Assembly (NCBI GenBank): GCA_023404675.1
Contig: JAEYAW010000034.1
Location: 1 to 64,000 of the forward strand
DNA length: 64,000 nucleotides
Direction of reading: 5' to 3'
From: Pseudomonadota bacterium
GTDB taxonomy: Bacteria > Pseudomonadota > Alphaproteobacteria > Rhizobiales > Xanthobacteraceae
A program made the translations under genes and the position numbers. How positions within the stretch are numbered: the first letter of the stretch is position 1; each line of letters opens with the position of its first letter. The notes below the pieces were generated by a model. That model worked only from the letters and a program-made list of their open reading frames with translations, had not been told where the DNA came from and made no database searches. Positions 1 to 8,529 of the stretch are shown here, in pieces.

Positions 1-229
1 GAGCGGGGGCCATCGGAGCCATGCCGCCGGGGGCGGCGGGGGGCGCCGGCCGTGGCGGCACCGGACGCTGCGGCTGCTTCGGCTCGCCCTCGGCCGGGGG
101 AGGCGCGCCCATGGGCACGGAGCCGGCCTGGGCAAGGATCACGCGCTCCTGCGCGGACGCCGTAACTGTCATCGCGCCCGCCAGCGTCAGGGCCGACGTG
201 GCGAGAAGAAGGATTCGGGATTTGGTCAT
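1..229 (-). CDS. Secreted proline-rich protein, N-terminal part (runs off left edge)
   Basis: Only the first 76 codons are inside the window; the rest lies to the left. The ATG at 229 is preceded by a GGAG about 11 bases upstream. The start reads MTKSRILLLATSALTLAGA, a clear Sec signal peptide with likely cleavage after the Ala-Ser-Ala near residue 25. A proline/alanine-rich stretch follows (PPPAEGEPKQPQRPVPPRPAP). In Bradyrhizobiaceae, proteins that begin this way often carry a long Pro-Ala linker and a C-terminal OmpA-like peptidoglycan-binding domain. That domain would be outside the window, so the family is only a guess. Export to the periplasm is the well-supported part. The 288 bases between this gene and 518 show nothing I can name. 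Confidence 0.65.
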   Translation of the reverse strand, partial: MTKSRILLLATSALTLAGAMTVTASAQERVILAQAGSVPMGAPPPAEGEPKQPQRPVPPRPAPPAAPGGMAPMAPA

Positions 230-517
230 GACAATAAATTCTCCAAAACCTCTCGCGATCGATGATCGGACCGGAGGTCGGTTTCGCTTTTCGCAGGTCC
301 GATCAACACGGAGAGGTGGGGCTGGATTGTGGCGCACGGTCGCGTTCAGAAGAAAATTATTTTGCATCTTCAATGATCTAGAACCGGCAACGTTCAGCTT
401 CGGTTCACGAGACCGGCGAAACGGCAAACACCGGTCGGCTGCATCGTGCCGGGTTCGGGTGACCCGGCACGACGACAGCCGGCCCGCTGCGGGAAAGGCC
501 TTTGGTATCTGAATCCC

Positions 518-733
518 TCACGGGATCGGGCGCGCGCGGCCGGCAGGACCACGCACCGGAAGTTCGTCGGGTAGCCGGCCCGGCAGTTCCTCCGGGGAGC
601 CGGGTGCCGCCGGCTCGCGGACGGGCACCGGAATATCCGGCGTGGCAGGCTCGCCCGGCGGCTCCTCCCGGGGAGGCTCCACCGGCTGCCCCGGCTGGTT
701 CGGGGGAACCTCGGTGGGATCGGGCGCCGTCAC
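518..733 (-). CDS. Small proline-rich hypothetical protein, GTG start
   Basis: A 71-residue protein rich in Pro, Glu and Arg (TAPDPTEVPPNQPGQPVEPP and similar PxP repeats, ending RGPAGRARPIP). The GTG start at 731-733 overlaps the TGA stop of the upstream stress-protein gene at 730-732, so translation is probably coupled. The frame stays open further upstream, but there it only shadows the neighbouring gene. No domain, signal peptide or membrane segment is visible, and the composition suggests an unstructured protein. Short proteins of this look occur in Bradyrhizobiaceae without an assigned role. It could be a spurious GC-rich frame, but the regular PxxP pattern and the stop/start overlap argue for a real gene. 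Confidence 0.5.
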   Translation of the reverse strand: MTAPDPTEVPPNQPGQPVEPPREEPPGEPATPDIPVPVREPAAPGSPEELPGRLPDELPVRGPAGRARPIP

Positions 734-1221
734 ATCGAGACCTTGCGGTTGTCGCCCATGTCGGGGCGCGAGCCCGTCACAGCAGCGGCGGCCATCTTGA
801 CGTAGCTGACGACAGTCCCCGGGGCATCCCAGAATTCCGCCTCGTCCGGCACCACCCGAAGCATCCGGATGTTGGGATCGTCGGCGCTCTCCCACCAGGC
901 CTTCGCGGGCGTCGAGAACAGTTCCCTGATTTTCCTGCGGTCATTCGAGACCACCGCCGTTCCGGACACCGAAACGTATTTCTGACCGCCGGTATCCGCG
1001 AATGCGAGATTGACCGCGGGGTTCGCAGCGATCTCCTCGTCCTTGTGATGTCGTGCATCGGTGAGAAAATAGATCGCACTCTCGTCACGATCGACAAATG
1101 CAGCCATCGGCCGCGCACGCAGCTTCCCCCGGTCGTGGGTCACCAGCATTGCGAAGCCGATCGTCTCCATCAGATCCCAGACGCGATCCTCATCTTGGGG
1201 TGGTCGTCTCGCCGTTGCCAT
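730..1221 (-). CDS. Pyridoxamine 5'-phosphate oxidase-like general stress protein
   Basis: 163 residues of the pyridoxamine-oxidase-like split-barrel family (general stress protein 26 type). The frame is open further upstream, but the ATG at 1221 is chosen because a purine-rich GGGAGAAA lies just before it and the family alignment begins there (residues about 10-150: VWDLMETIGFAMLVTHDRG, RPMAAFVDRD, AIYFLTDARHHKDEEI). These proteins bind a flavin or related cofactor as dimers, and their physiological substrates are mostly unknown. The gene is followed directly by the small proline-rich gene, with an overlap. It is a cytoplasmic protein; the family is clear but the exact function is not. Confidence 0.85.
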   Translation of the reverse strand: MATARRPPQDEDRVWDLMETIGFAMLVTHDRGKLRARPMAAFVDRDESAIYFLTDARHHKDEEIAANPAVNLAFADTGGQKYVSVSGTAVVSNDRRKIRELFSTPAKAWWESADDPNIRMLRVVPDEAEFWDAPGTVVSYVKMAAAAVTGSRPDMGDNRKVSM

Positions 1222-1343
1222 CCGGTTTCTCCCTCGTTGCGTCAGGGGACAACGGGGTGTCTCTGGACATGTTCCGGCGAGCGCCACATGGTCGCGGATC
1301 ACGAATCGGGGCGGTGCTCGCGCGGTCCATTGAAGGAGTTCAC

Positions 1344-1721
1344 ATGCCGCTTGCCTATTGGTGCGTCCTGATCGCGGCTCTGTTGCCGATTGCCATCGTG
1401 ACCTACGCAAAATCCGTCCCGGGCAGCGACAATCACAACCCGCGCGACGCAATCGACACGCTGCCGCCGCCGAAACGACGCGCCTACGCGGCGCATCTCA
1501 ACGCTTACGAAAACTTTCCGTTCTTCGCGGCGGCCGTGATCGTCGCCGTGACGCAGGGCGCCTCGCTGACGACGGTCAACATTCTCTCGACCGCTTACGT
1601 CGGGGCACGCGTGGCGCACGCCGTGTTCTACGTGGCGGACCTCGCCACCGCGCGCTCGGCGGCCTTTACCGCCGGCTTCTTCCTGACCATCGCGATTTTC
1701 GTGCTGCCGGTTTTCTCGTAA
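1344..1721 (+). CDS. MAPEG family membrane protein
   Basis: 125 residues with about four hydrophobic segments: 3-21, around 55-70, 75-90 and 105-122. The family signature is seen in RRAYAAHLNAYENFPFFAAA (basic residue, then a helix with NxxENxP), as in MAPEG proteins (microsomal GST / eicosanoid-metabolism type). Bacterial members are small inner-membrane proteins of mostly unknown substrate; some have glutathione-dependent activity. The ATG at 1344 has AAGGAG eight bases upstream. It stands alone between the divergent stress-protein gene and a convergent VOC gene. Confidence 0.85.
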   Translation: MPLAYWCVLIAALLPIAIVTYAKSVPGSDNHNPRDAIDTLPPPKRRAYAAHLNAYENFPFFAAAVIVAVTQGASLTTVNILSTAYVGARVAHAVFYVADLATARSAAFTAGFFLTIAIFVLPVFS

Positions 1722-1752
1722 GCGGCAGTTTCGCAGCTGGCACCGCAACGCC

Positions 1753-2136
1753 TCACTCGGGCGCGTGGCACACGGCCTCGATGTTGTGGCCGTCCGGATC
1801 GCATACGAAAGCGGCATAGTAGTTCGCATGATAGTGTGGCCGCAGGCCGGGCGGTCCGTTGTCGCGGCCACCCGCGGCCATCGCTGCGGCATAAAACGCA
1901 TCGACGCTGGCGCGATCCTTGGCGGCGATCGCAATATGCAGCGGCCTGTCGATCTTTCCCTCGCTGCCGATCCACAAATCCGGCTTGCCGTTCGCGCCGA
2001 ATCCGGCGGCAACTGCGGCCTGCGACTCCTGCGGCGTCTCCATCACGATGCCGTAGCCGAGCGGGGCAAGCGCCCTGAGATAGAAGACCTTGGCGACCTC
2101 ATAGTCCGAAACCGGAAATCCGATGTGATCGATCAT
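1753..2136 (-). CDS. VOC (glyoxalase/dioxygenase superfamily) protein
   Basis: 127 residues forming a single vicinal-oxygen-chelate unit: MIDHIGFPVSDYEVAKVFYL at the start (first metal-ligand position His4), PLHIAIAAKDRASVDAFYAAA in the middle and DPDGHNIEAVCH at the end (Glu of the second half). These proteins use a divalent metal for isomerase, dioxygenase or resistance reactions, and the substrate cannot be read from the sequence. It converges with the MAPEG gene. Its start is about 75 bases from the sdhB terminator, so it probably has its own promoter. Confidence 0.85.
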   Translation of the reverse strand: MIDHIGFPVSDYEVAKVFYLRALAPLGYGIVMETPQESQAAVAAGFGANGKPDLWIGSEGKIDRPLHIAIAAKDRASVDAFYAAAMAAGGRDNGPPGLRPHYHANYYAAFVCDPDGHNIEAVCHAPE

Positions 2137-2210
2137 GGCCTGTCTCCGCGCGCGACGGATCTGATGAACGGATGGAGACTATCTCGACGATGGGGCGTTG
2201 TGCGAATCAA

Positions 2211-2250
2211 TAAAAAGGAACCCGGCGCCGCACGGGGAGCACCGGGTTTC
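2211..2250 (-). terminator. Rho-independent terminator of the sdh operon
   Basis: On the minus strand a GAAACCCGG arm and a CCGGGTTCC arm (2242-2250 and 2217-2225 in plus coordinates) enclose a GC-rich loop that can fold further, and a run of five T follows. It lies 50 bases after the sdhB stop codon, as expected for the end of sdhCDAB. Confidence 0.8.
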
Positions 2251-2299
2251 TTGCTGAATCCTTCGCGACGCAGCAATGCCGTCACGCATCGAGGAAAGA

Positions 2300-3082
2300 C
2301 TAAATCTGGCGCTCGACCATCTTGAGCTTCAGCTCCGCGATGGCCTCGGAGGGGTTGAGACCCTTCGGGCACGCCTTGGCGCAGTTCATGATGGTGTGGC
2401 AGCGATAGAGCCGGAACGGATCTTCCAGATTGTCGAGCCGCTCGCCGGTCGCCTCGTCGCGCGAGTCCTTCACCCAGCGCGTCGCCTGCAGCAGCGCGGC
2501 GGGGCCGAGGAAGCGGTCGCTGTTCCACCAGTAGCTCGGGCACGAGGTCGAGCAGCAGGCGCACAGAATGCACTCGTAGAGGCCGTCGAGCTTCTGGCGG
2601 TCGTCGTGGCTCTGCCGCCATTCCTTCTGCGGCGTCGCCGAGACGGTCTTGAGCCAGGGCTCGACCGAGGCGTGCTGCGCATAGAAGTTCGTCAGATCAG
2701 GCACGAGGTCCTTCACCACCGGCTGGTGCGGCAGCGGATTGACCTTCACCGCGCCCGCGTCGACGTCGTGCATCGACTTGGTACAGGCCAGCGTGTTCTG
2801 GCCGTCGATGTTCATGGCGCAGGAACCGCACACGCCCTCGCGGCAGGAGCGGCGGAAGGTCAGCGACGGATCAACCTTGTTCTTGATCCAGATCAGACCG
2901 TCGAGAACCATCGGACCGCAGTCGGACGTATCGACATAGTAGGTGTCGACGCGCGGGTTCTGGCCGTCGTCCGGATTCCAGCGGTAGATCTTGAACTCCC
3001 GCAACGTCGCCGTGGTGTTCGGCTTCGGCCAGGTCTTGCCGGTGGTGACGCGGGAGTTTTTCGGGAGTGCGAACTCGACCAT
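2300..3082 (-). CDS. sdhB: Succinate dehydrogenase iron-sulfur subunit
   Basis: 260 residues. It carries the three Fe-S clusters of complex II between the SdhA flavin and quinone in the membrane. The [2Fe-2S] ligands are in SCREGVCGSCAMNIDG and the following LACT (about residues 84-106). The [4Fe-4S] ligands are in CILCACCSTSCPSYWW (about 176-190) and the [3Fe-4S] ligands in CHTIMNCAKACPKG (about 232-246). Length and motif order are standard for alphaproteobacterial SdhB. It is the last gene of sdhCDAB, 27 bases after sdhA, and is followed by a terminator. Confidence 0.98.
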   Translation of the reverse strand: MVEFALPKNSRVTTGKTWPKPNTTATLREFKIYRWNPDDGQNPRVDTYYVDTSDCGPMVLDGLIWIKNKVDPSLTFRRSCREGVCGSCAMNIDGQNTLACTKSMHDVDAGAVKVNPLPHQPVVKDLVPDLTNFYAQHASVEPWLKTVSATPQKEWRQSHDDRQKLDGLYECILCACCSTSCPSYWWNSDRFLGPAALLQATRWVKDSRDEATGERLDNLEDPFRLYRCHTIMNCAKACPKGLNPSEAIAELKLKMVERQI

Positions 3083-3109
3083 GATCTTGAGCTTTCGCTT
3101 CTTGGGACC

Positions 3110-4948
3110 TCAGTACACGCGCGCCTTGGGCGGGATGTACTGAACGTCGTTGGTCATCGTGTAATCGTGAACCGGACGATAGTCGATCTTCACATCGGCC
3201 TTGCCGCCGTACCAGGCGAGGGTGTGCTTCATCCAGTTCTTGTCATCGCGCTCGGAGTAATCCTCGCGCGCATGCGCGCCGCGGCTCTCGGTGCGGTTCG
3301 CCGCCGAGTCCATGGTGACGACCGCCTGCGAGATCAGGTTGTCGAATTCCAGCGTCTCCATGAGATCGGAATTCCACACCAGCGAGCGGTCGCTGACGGC
3401 GATGTCCGGCACGCCGCTGACCACGTCGCGGATCAGATGCTTGCCCTCCTGCAGCACGTCGCCGGTCCGGAACACGGCGCAATTGGTCTGCATCACCTTC
3501 TGCATATTCGCGCGCAGCTGCGCGGTCGGCGTGCCGCCGGAGGCGTAACGGAAGTGATCGAGCCGGCCGAGCGCCAGCTCCGACGAGTTCGACGGAAGAT
3601 CGGGCTGGCGGCCGTTGACCGCGAGCTTCTCGGCGCAGCGCAACGCGGCCGCGCGGCCGAACACCACGAGGTCGATCAGCGAGTTCGAGCCGAGCCGGTT
3701 GGCGCCATGCACGGAGACGCAGGCCGCCTCGCCGACCGCCATCAGGCCGGGGATCACCGCGTTGTCGTCGCCGTCCTTCTTGGTGACGACCTCGCCGTGG
3801 AAGTTGGTCGGGATGCCGCCCATGTTGTAGTGCACGGTCGGCACGATCGGGATCGGCTGGCGGGTCACGTCCACGTTGGCGAAAATCTTCGCCGACTCGG
3901 AAATGCCGGGCAGCCGCTCGTGCAGCACCTTCGGATCGAGGTGATCGAGGTGCAGGAAGATGTGGTCCTTGTTCTTGCCGACGCCGCGGCCCTCGCGGAT
4001 CTCGATGGTCATCGCGCGCGAGACGACGTCGCGCGAGGCAAGATCCTTGGCGGACGGCGCGTAACGCTCCATGAAGCGCTCGCCTTCCGAGTTCACCAGA
4101 TAGCCTCCCTCGCCACGCGCGCCCTCGGTCACGAGGCAGCCCGCGCCGTAGATGCCGGTCGGGTGGAACTGGACGAACTCCATGTCCTGCAGCGGCAGGC
4201 CCGCGCGCAGCACCATGCCGCCGCCGTCGCCGGTGCAGGTATGCGCCGAGGTACAGGAGGCGTAGGCGCGGCCATAGCCGCCGGTGGCGAGAATCGTGGT
4301 CTGCGCCCGGAAGCGATGGATCGTGCCATCGTCGAGCTTCATGGCGATCACGCCGCGGCAGGCGCCTTCATCGTCCATGATGAGATCGATGGCGAAGAAC
4401 TCGATGTAGAATTCGGCCGCGTGGCGCAGCGCCTGACCATACATCGTATGCAGCATGGCGTGGCCGGTGCGGTCCGCCGCAGCGCAGGTGCGCTGGGCCT
4501 GCCCCTTGCCGAAGTCGATGGTCATGCCGCCGAACGGACGCTGATAGATCTTGCCGTTCTCGGTGCGCGAGAACGGAACGCCCCAGTGCTCCAGCTCGTA
4601 GACGGCTTCCGGCGCGTTGCGCACCATGTATTCGATGGAGTCCTGATCGCCCAGCCAGTCCGACCCCTTCACGGTGTCGTACATGTGCCAGCGCCAGTCG
4701 TCCTGATGCATGTTGCCGAGCGAGGCCGAGATGCCGCCCTGCGCCGCAACGGTATGCGAGCGGGTCGGAAACACCTTGGTGATACAGGCCGTGCGCAGGC
4801 CCGCCTCGCTGCAGCCGACCACGGCGCGCAGTCCCGCGCCGCCGGCGCCGACCACGACGACGTCGTAGGTGTGATCCTCGATCGGATAGGCCTTGCCGTT
4901 TGCGGCGGGCGCTCCGTTCGGCTTGGCGCCGTTCTCCGGTGCGGCCAT
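3110..4948 (-). CDS. sdhA: Succinate dehydrogenase flavoprotein subunit
   Basis: 612 residues. It oxidises succinate to fumarate with covalently bound FAD on the cytoplasmic face of complex II (TCA cycle and respiration). It has the dinucleotide motif VVVGAGGAGLRA at 31-42, the flavin-attachment histidine in RSHTVAAQGG (His65), the substrate site in TEGARGEGGYL and the signature PTVHYNMGGIPTN. The start MAAPENGAKPNGAPAANG is an Ala/Pro-rich extension before the conserved YDVVVVGAG. The stop of sdhD lies two bases upstream and sdhB follows after 27 bases, so this is one operon. Confidence 0.98.
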   Translation of the reverse strand: MAAPENGAKPNGAPAANGKAYPIEDHTYDVVVVGAGGAGLRAVVGCSEAGLRTACITKVFPTRSHTVAAQGGISASLGNMHQDDWRWHMYDTVKGSDWLGDQDSIEYMVRNAPEAVYELEHWGVPFSRTENGKIYQRPFGGMTIDFGKGQAQRTCAAADRTGHAMLHTMYGQALRHAAEFYIEFFAIDLIMDDEGACRGVIAMKLDDGTIHRFRAQTTILATGGYGRAYASCTSAHTCTGDGGGMVLRAGLPLQDMEFVQFHPTGIYGAGCLVTEGARGEGGYLVNSEGERFMERYAPSAKDLASRDVVSRAMTIEIREGRGVGKNKDHIFLHLDHLDPKVLHERLPGISESAKIFANVDVTRQPIPIVPTVHYNMGGIPTNFHGEVVTKKDGDDNAVIPGLMAVGEAACVSVHGANRLGSNSLIDLVVFGRAAALRCAEKLAVNGRQPDLPSNSSELALGRLDHFRYASGGTPTAQLRANMQKVMQTNCAVFRTGDVLQEGKHLIRDVVSGVPDIAVSDRSLVWNSDLMETLEFDNLISQAVVTMDSAANRTESRGAHAREDYSERDDKNWMKHTLAWYGGKADVKIDYRPVHDYTMTNDVQYIPPKARVY

Positions 4949-4950
4949 GG

Positions 4951-5349
4951 CTAGACTCCAGATGACAATTTCAGAATGGCGTAGATGGACGCGAGCGCGA
5001 CCGCGAAAGCGAAGAAGTTGTTGGCGATGACCGCGACCAGCTTCACGCCCTCGCTATGGACGTAATCCTCGATCACGACCTGCATGCCGAGCTTCATGTG
5101 CCAGGTGCTGGCGACGATGAAGAGCAGCATGATGATGGCGACCAGCGGCGATCCGAGGATCTGCGCCGCGCCGGCGTGATTGCGGCCGAGCAGCATCATC
5201 ACGATGATGATGACGGGGATGAACAGCAGCGCCATGCCGACGGCCGTGACGCGCTGCCACCAGAAATCCCGGGTTCCGGAATGCGCCGCGCCGAGGCTGC
5301 GGACGCGGCCGAGCGGGGTGCGCATCGAGCCGGGTTTGTTCGCGCTCAT
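4951..5349 (-). CDS. sdhD: Succinate dehydrogenase membrane anchor subunit
   Basis: 132 residues with three transmembrane helices (about 30-52, 62-82 and 105-126). It anchors SdhAB and helps bind haem b and quinone. The family pattern is visible in HMKLGMQVVIEDYVHSEGVK, where the His and Asp-Tyr lie in the haem/quinone region. The ATG at 5349 is chosen because it forms an ATGA overlap with the sdhC stop and because MRTPLGRVRSLG follows at the position expected in Rhizobiales. A longer frame upstream only shadows sdhC. Confidence 0.94.
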   Translation of the reverse strand: MSANKPGSMRTPLGRVRSLGAAHSGTRDFWWQRVTAVGMALLFIPVIIIVMMLLGRNHAGAAQILGSPLVAIIMLLFIVASTWHMKLGMQVVIEDYVHSEGVKLVAVIANNFFAFAVALASIYAILKLSSGV

Positions 5350-5744
5350 CGGCCGCCTCCGATCGCGTAGGCGACGATCCAGAGCAGGATCGTCAGCGAA
5401 ATGGAACCGATCAGCGCCGCGCGGGTCAACCATTCGCGCTCATTCGGGCCGAAGCCGTAACCGAGATCCCAGACAAAGTGCCGGAAACCGGACAGCATGT
5501 GATGGATCAGCGCCCACGTGTAGCCGAACACGATCAGCTTGCCGATCCAGCTTCCGATGAAGGCCTGGACGTAGGAATAGGCGACAGGGCCGGAGGCGGT
5601 GGCGATCAGCCACCACGCGAGCAGCAGGGTGCCGGCATAAAGGGCAACACCCGTGGCGCGGTGGAGGATGGACATCGCCATCGTCAATGTCCACCGGTAG
5701 GTCTGGAGGTGTGGCGATAGCGGGCGTTCGATCCTGGCGGTCAT
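5346..5744 (-). CDS. sdhC: Succinate dehydrogenase cytochrome b556 subunit
   Basis: 132 residues starting MTARIERPLSPHLQTYRW, the classic SdhC start (RPLSPHLxxY). It has three transmembrane helices and the SdhC signature in HHMLSGFRHFVWD, which holds the haem-ligand histidine. With SdhD it forms the membrane domain that passes electrons to ubiquinone. It is the first gene of sdhCDAB. The ATG at 5744 fits the family start; an upstream in-frame ATG at 5777 would add 11 unconserved residues. Confidence 0.96.
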   Translation of the reverse strand: MTARIERPLSPHLQTYRWTLTMAMSILHRATGVALYAGTLLLAWWLIATASGPVAYSYVQAFIGSWIGKLIVFGYTWALIHHMLSGFRHFVWDLGYGFGPNEREWLTRAALIGSISLTILLWIVAYAIGGGR

Positions 5745-5802
5745 TGCGCAGTCTTTGTTATGAGCCGGCACGAGCACCGGCGGGGATCGGAATAGACTCG
5801 TT

Positions 5803-5831
5803 CTATTAAGCAGTCGTCACACACATGGCAA
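5803..5831 (-). promoter_or_regulatory. Candidate sigma-70-type promoter of sdhCDAB
   Basis: Read on the minus strand: TTGCCA, a 17-base spacer, then TAATAG. That is close to the housekeeping consensus with ideal spacing. Transcription would start near 5796, giving a leader of about 50 bases before the sdhC ATG. This is a sequence match only. Confidence 0.55.
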
Positions 5832-5850
5832 CGCTGAATTTGCCCTTTCC

Positions 5851-5866
5851 ATGAATCATGATTCAT
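5851..5866. promoter_or_regulatory. 16-bp perfect palindrome upstream of the sdh promoter
   Basis: ATGAATCATGATTCAT equals its own reverse complement. It ends 20 bases upstream of the -35 box, a position typical of an activator or a distal repressor site. Another ATCATG half follows directly. I do not match it confidently to a known regulator motif. Confidence 0.45.
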
Positions 5867-5896
5867 CATGGCAACAGATGATGATCCGCTCGTGAT

Positions 5897-6874
5897 TCAA
5901 GGCATCGCACGTGATCGGACGGGGGCTGGACTCTGTTCGCGCAGGTCTCCCGGCGTCATTCCCTGTGCCCTGCGGAACAGCCTGTAAAACGTCGCCATAC
6001 TGTCAAAGCCGCATGAATAGGCGATATCGGCCACCCCACGCGCCGGATTCTGTTGAAGCTGCACGCAGACACGCTCGATCCGCATGGCGCTGAGCGTCTC
6101 CGCGAAGGTTCGCCCGGTCGGTTCGAACAGCACGTGCACCTGACGCAGCGAGATGCCGAGGCTGCGGGCGAACCATGCGGGAGAGAGATCGGGCCTATGC
6201 AGATTCAGGCGGAGCATCTCCATCGCCTGATACAACAGCCCGGCCCGCAGCGCCGCCCGGATTTCCGGCATCCCTGCTTTGAGGCGATCGCGCGTCACCA
6301 GCGCCAGCCGCGCCAGATGCGTCACATCGATCGAGGCGCCCGCCGGCGCATGGGGACGGCTCGCCAGCGCATTGAGCATCGCGGCGAGCGCGCGAGCATG
6401 TGGCGTTCCGGCAACGACCGGCGCACCCGACAGATCGTCGGCGACAGCACCCAGCAGGACGTCGCCGCCGAGCGGAATCTTGATCGTGCGGTAATCGAAG
6501 CCGTCGGAACGGATCGGCGTTGCCTGAAACGGCTGGTCCGAATGGCTGACGATCAGATCGCCCTCGCTGACTTCGTGGATTCGAGACCGTCCGGTGTCGA
6601 TCCAGCCCGGCCCGCGAATCTGCAGCCCGATGCACAGGCTGTCGCCCGACAGCCGCGCGATATCGCCCGGCGTGCGGCTGACAACATAGGACGAAGCCCG
6701 CATGTCAGAGACAATGGCCCCGCCGATGTTCTTGGCCGCGAAACGGCCGGCGAAATCGTTACGCCGCCCGGCCGGCAATTCGATGGTGACGCCGAACAGA
6801 CTTTTGCCGCGCACCTCGCACCAGTGATCGAAGCGGTCCTGCGGGCGCAGATCGTCGGTGCTGAAGCTGAGCAT
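5897..6874 (-). CDS. AraC family transcriptional regulator
   Basis: 325 residues from the ATG at 6874 (MLSFSTDDLRPQDRFDHWCE, the usual start of this subfamily); a GTG at 6925 would add 17 residues. The N-terminal half (about 1-190) resembles the AraC_binding_2 sensor fold. The C-terminal 100 residues are the double helix-turn-helix: LARSLGISLRQVHVLFEPTG, then VADIAYSCGFDSMATFYRLF with the conserved GF-(x)-S and F-R-R. It is on the same strand as sdhCDAB and upstream of it, but 150 bases with their own promoter lie between, so it is not clearly the sdh regulator. The matB stop is 137 bases upstream. The effector is unknown. Confidence 0.9.
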   Translation of the reverse strand: MLSFSTDDLRPQDRFDHWCEVRGKSLFGVTIELPAGRRNDFAGRFAAKNIGGAIVSDMRASSYVVSRTPGDIARLSGDSLCIGLQIRGPGWIDTGRSRIHEVSEGDLIVSHSDQPFQATPIRSDGFDYRTIKIPLGGDVLLGAVADDLSGAPVVAGTPHARALAAMLNALASRPHAPAGASIDVTHLARLALVTRDRLKAGMPEIRAALRAGLLYQAMEMLRLNLHRPDLSPAWFARSLGISLRQVHVLFEPTGRTFAETLSAMRIERVCVQLQQNPARGVADIAYSCGFDSMATFYRLFRRAQGMTPGDLREQSPAPVRSRAMP

Positions 6875-7011
6875 GGTCGGTCCGGACACATGGCGCGAAG
6901 CGGAAACGGGACGGATTCCGCTCACGGAAGGCGGCTGCCGTCAATCGCGTCGCGCGATCACGGCTGCGCGTTTCTTAAAGAATCCGTCCAGAGGGAGCCG
7001 AAATCCACCCG

Positions 7012-8529
7012 TCAGGCGTAGAGCGCCTTGTAATTCTCGCGCAGCACGTTCTTCTGCACCTTGCCCATGGTGTTGCGCGGCAGTTCGTCCACGAACAGCA
7101 CACGCTTGGGCATCTTGAATTTCGCCAGCCTGCCGTCGAGCGCCCTGAGCACGGCCGCCTCATCCAGCGTGGTCCCCGGCGACAGCACCACCACCGCAGT
7201 GACGCCCTCGCCGAAATCGGCATGCGGCACACCGATCACGGCGGACTCGACGACGCCCGGCATGGCGTCGATCTCGCTCTCGATCTCCTTCGGATAGACG
7301 TTGAATCCGCCGGTGATGACGAGATCCTTGCCGCGCCCGAGGATGTGCACGTAGCCGCTGGCGTCGATCTTGCCGAGATCGCCGGTGATAAAGAAGCCGT
7401 CGGGGCGAAATTCCGCCGCCGTCTTCTCCGGCATCCGCCAGTAGCCCTTGAACACGTTCGGCCCCTTCACCTCGATCATGCCGATGGTCTCCGGCGGCAA
7501 CACCGCGCCCGTTTCCGGGTCGGTGATGCGCACGGCGACGCCAGGCAGCGCCGGGCCGACCGCGCCCGGCACCCGCTCGCCATCGTAGGGGTTCGAGGTG
7601 TTCATGTTGGTTTCGGTCATGCCGTAGCGTTCCAGCACCGCATGGCCGGTGCGGGCCGACCATTCGCGATGGGTGTCGGCGAGCAGCGGCGCGGAGCCGG
7701 ACACGAACAGCCGCATGTTGGCCACAGCCTCGCGTGTCAGGCCGGGATTCTGCAGAAGCCGCGTATAGAAGGTCGGCACGCCCATCAGCACGGTGGCGCG
7801 CGGCATCAGCGCCAGCACCTGCGCCGGATCGAACTTCGGCAGAAAAATCATGGCCGCGCGCGCAAACAGCGTGACGTTGCTCGCAACGAACAGGCCGTGG
7901 GTGTGATAGATCGGCAGCGCGTGGATCAGCACGTCCTTGTCCGTGAAGCGCCAGGCCTCGACCAGCGTCAGCGAGTTCGACGCCAGATTGTCGTGGGTCA
8001 GCATCGCGCCCTTGGAGCGGCCGGTGGTGCCCGACGTATAGAGAATGCCGGCGAGGTCGTCGCCCGCGCGCGGCACGGTGGCAAATTCCGCCGGCTGCTG
8101 CGCCGCGCCATCGCTGAGCGAGCCGTGGCCCGCAGCATCCAGCGTATCGACCCGCGCACCCACCTTGCCCGCGATGGCGGCAATGCCTTCCGCCTTCGCC
8201 GGATCGCAGACCACCAGCGAGGGCTCTGCATCGGTGATGAAGTATTCAAGCTCGGTCAGCGTGTAGGCGGTATTCAGCGGCAGATAGACCGCGCCCGCCC
8301 GCACCACGGCAAGATACAGGACCAGCGCGGGAACCGATTTCTCCGCCTGGACAGCGACCCGGTCGCCGACCTTGACGCCGCGCGACACCAGATAGTTCGC
8401 CATCCGGCCGGACATCGCGACCAGATCCCCGTAGCTGATCCGTCCGCCATCGGCGGTCTCGATGGCAAGGCGGGAGGGATCGGACAGATTTCCGAACAGA
8501 CGGTCGAACAGGTTGGCGCTGGCGGTCAT
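7012..8529 (-). CDS. matB: Malonyl-CoA synthetase
   Basis: 505 residues of the acyl-CoA synthetase superfamily. It activates malonate (and methylmalonate) with ATP and CoA to malonyl-CoA through an acyl-adenylate. The sequence closely follows the Rhodopseudomonas palustris MatB that I know: the P-loop ILYTSGTTGRSKGAM at about 166-180, YHTHGLF, the adenylation motif ERYGMTETNMNTSN, GDLGKID, and the catalytic lysine in PRNTMGKVQKNVLRE near the C-terminus. The start at 8529 (MTASANLFDRLF) matches the family start. The malonate-specific region around GTTGRSKGAMLTHDN is conserved. It stands alone on the minus strand and is divergent from a cytochrome b gene. Confidence 0.93.
   Translation of the reverse strand: MTASANLFDRLFGNLSDPSRLAIETADGGRISYGDLVAMSGRMANYLVSRGVKVGDRVAVQAEKSVPALVLYLAVVRAGAVYLPLNTAYTLTELEYFITDAEPSLVVCDPAKAEGIAAIAGKVGARVDTLDAAGHGSLSDGAAQQPAEFATVPRAGDDLAGILYTSGTTGRSKGAMLTHDNLASNSLTLVEAWRFTDKDVLIHALPIYHTHGLFVASNVTLFARAAMIFLPKFDPAQVLALMPRATVLMGVPTFYTRLLQNPGLTREAVANMRLFVSGSAPLLADTHREWSARTGHAVLERYGMTETNMNTSNPYDGERVPGAVGPALPGVAVRITDPETGAVLPPETIGMIEVKGPNVFKGYWRMPEKTAAEFRPDGFFITGDLGKIDASGYVHILGRGKDLVITGGFNVYPKEIESEIDAMPGVVESAVIGVPHADFGEGVTAVVVLSPGTTLDEAAVLRALDGRLAKFKMPKRVLFVDELPRNTMGKVQKNVLRENYKALYA

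Noticed and set aside
2276..4954. Open frame of about 890 codons opposite sdhA and sdhB
   Set aside because: Antisense shadow of two clearly real genes; no conserved motif in its translation.
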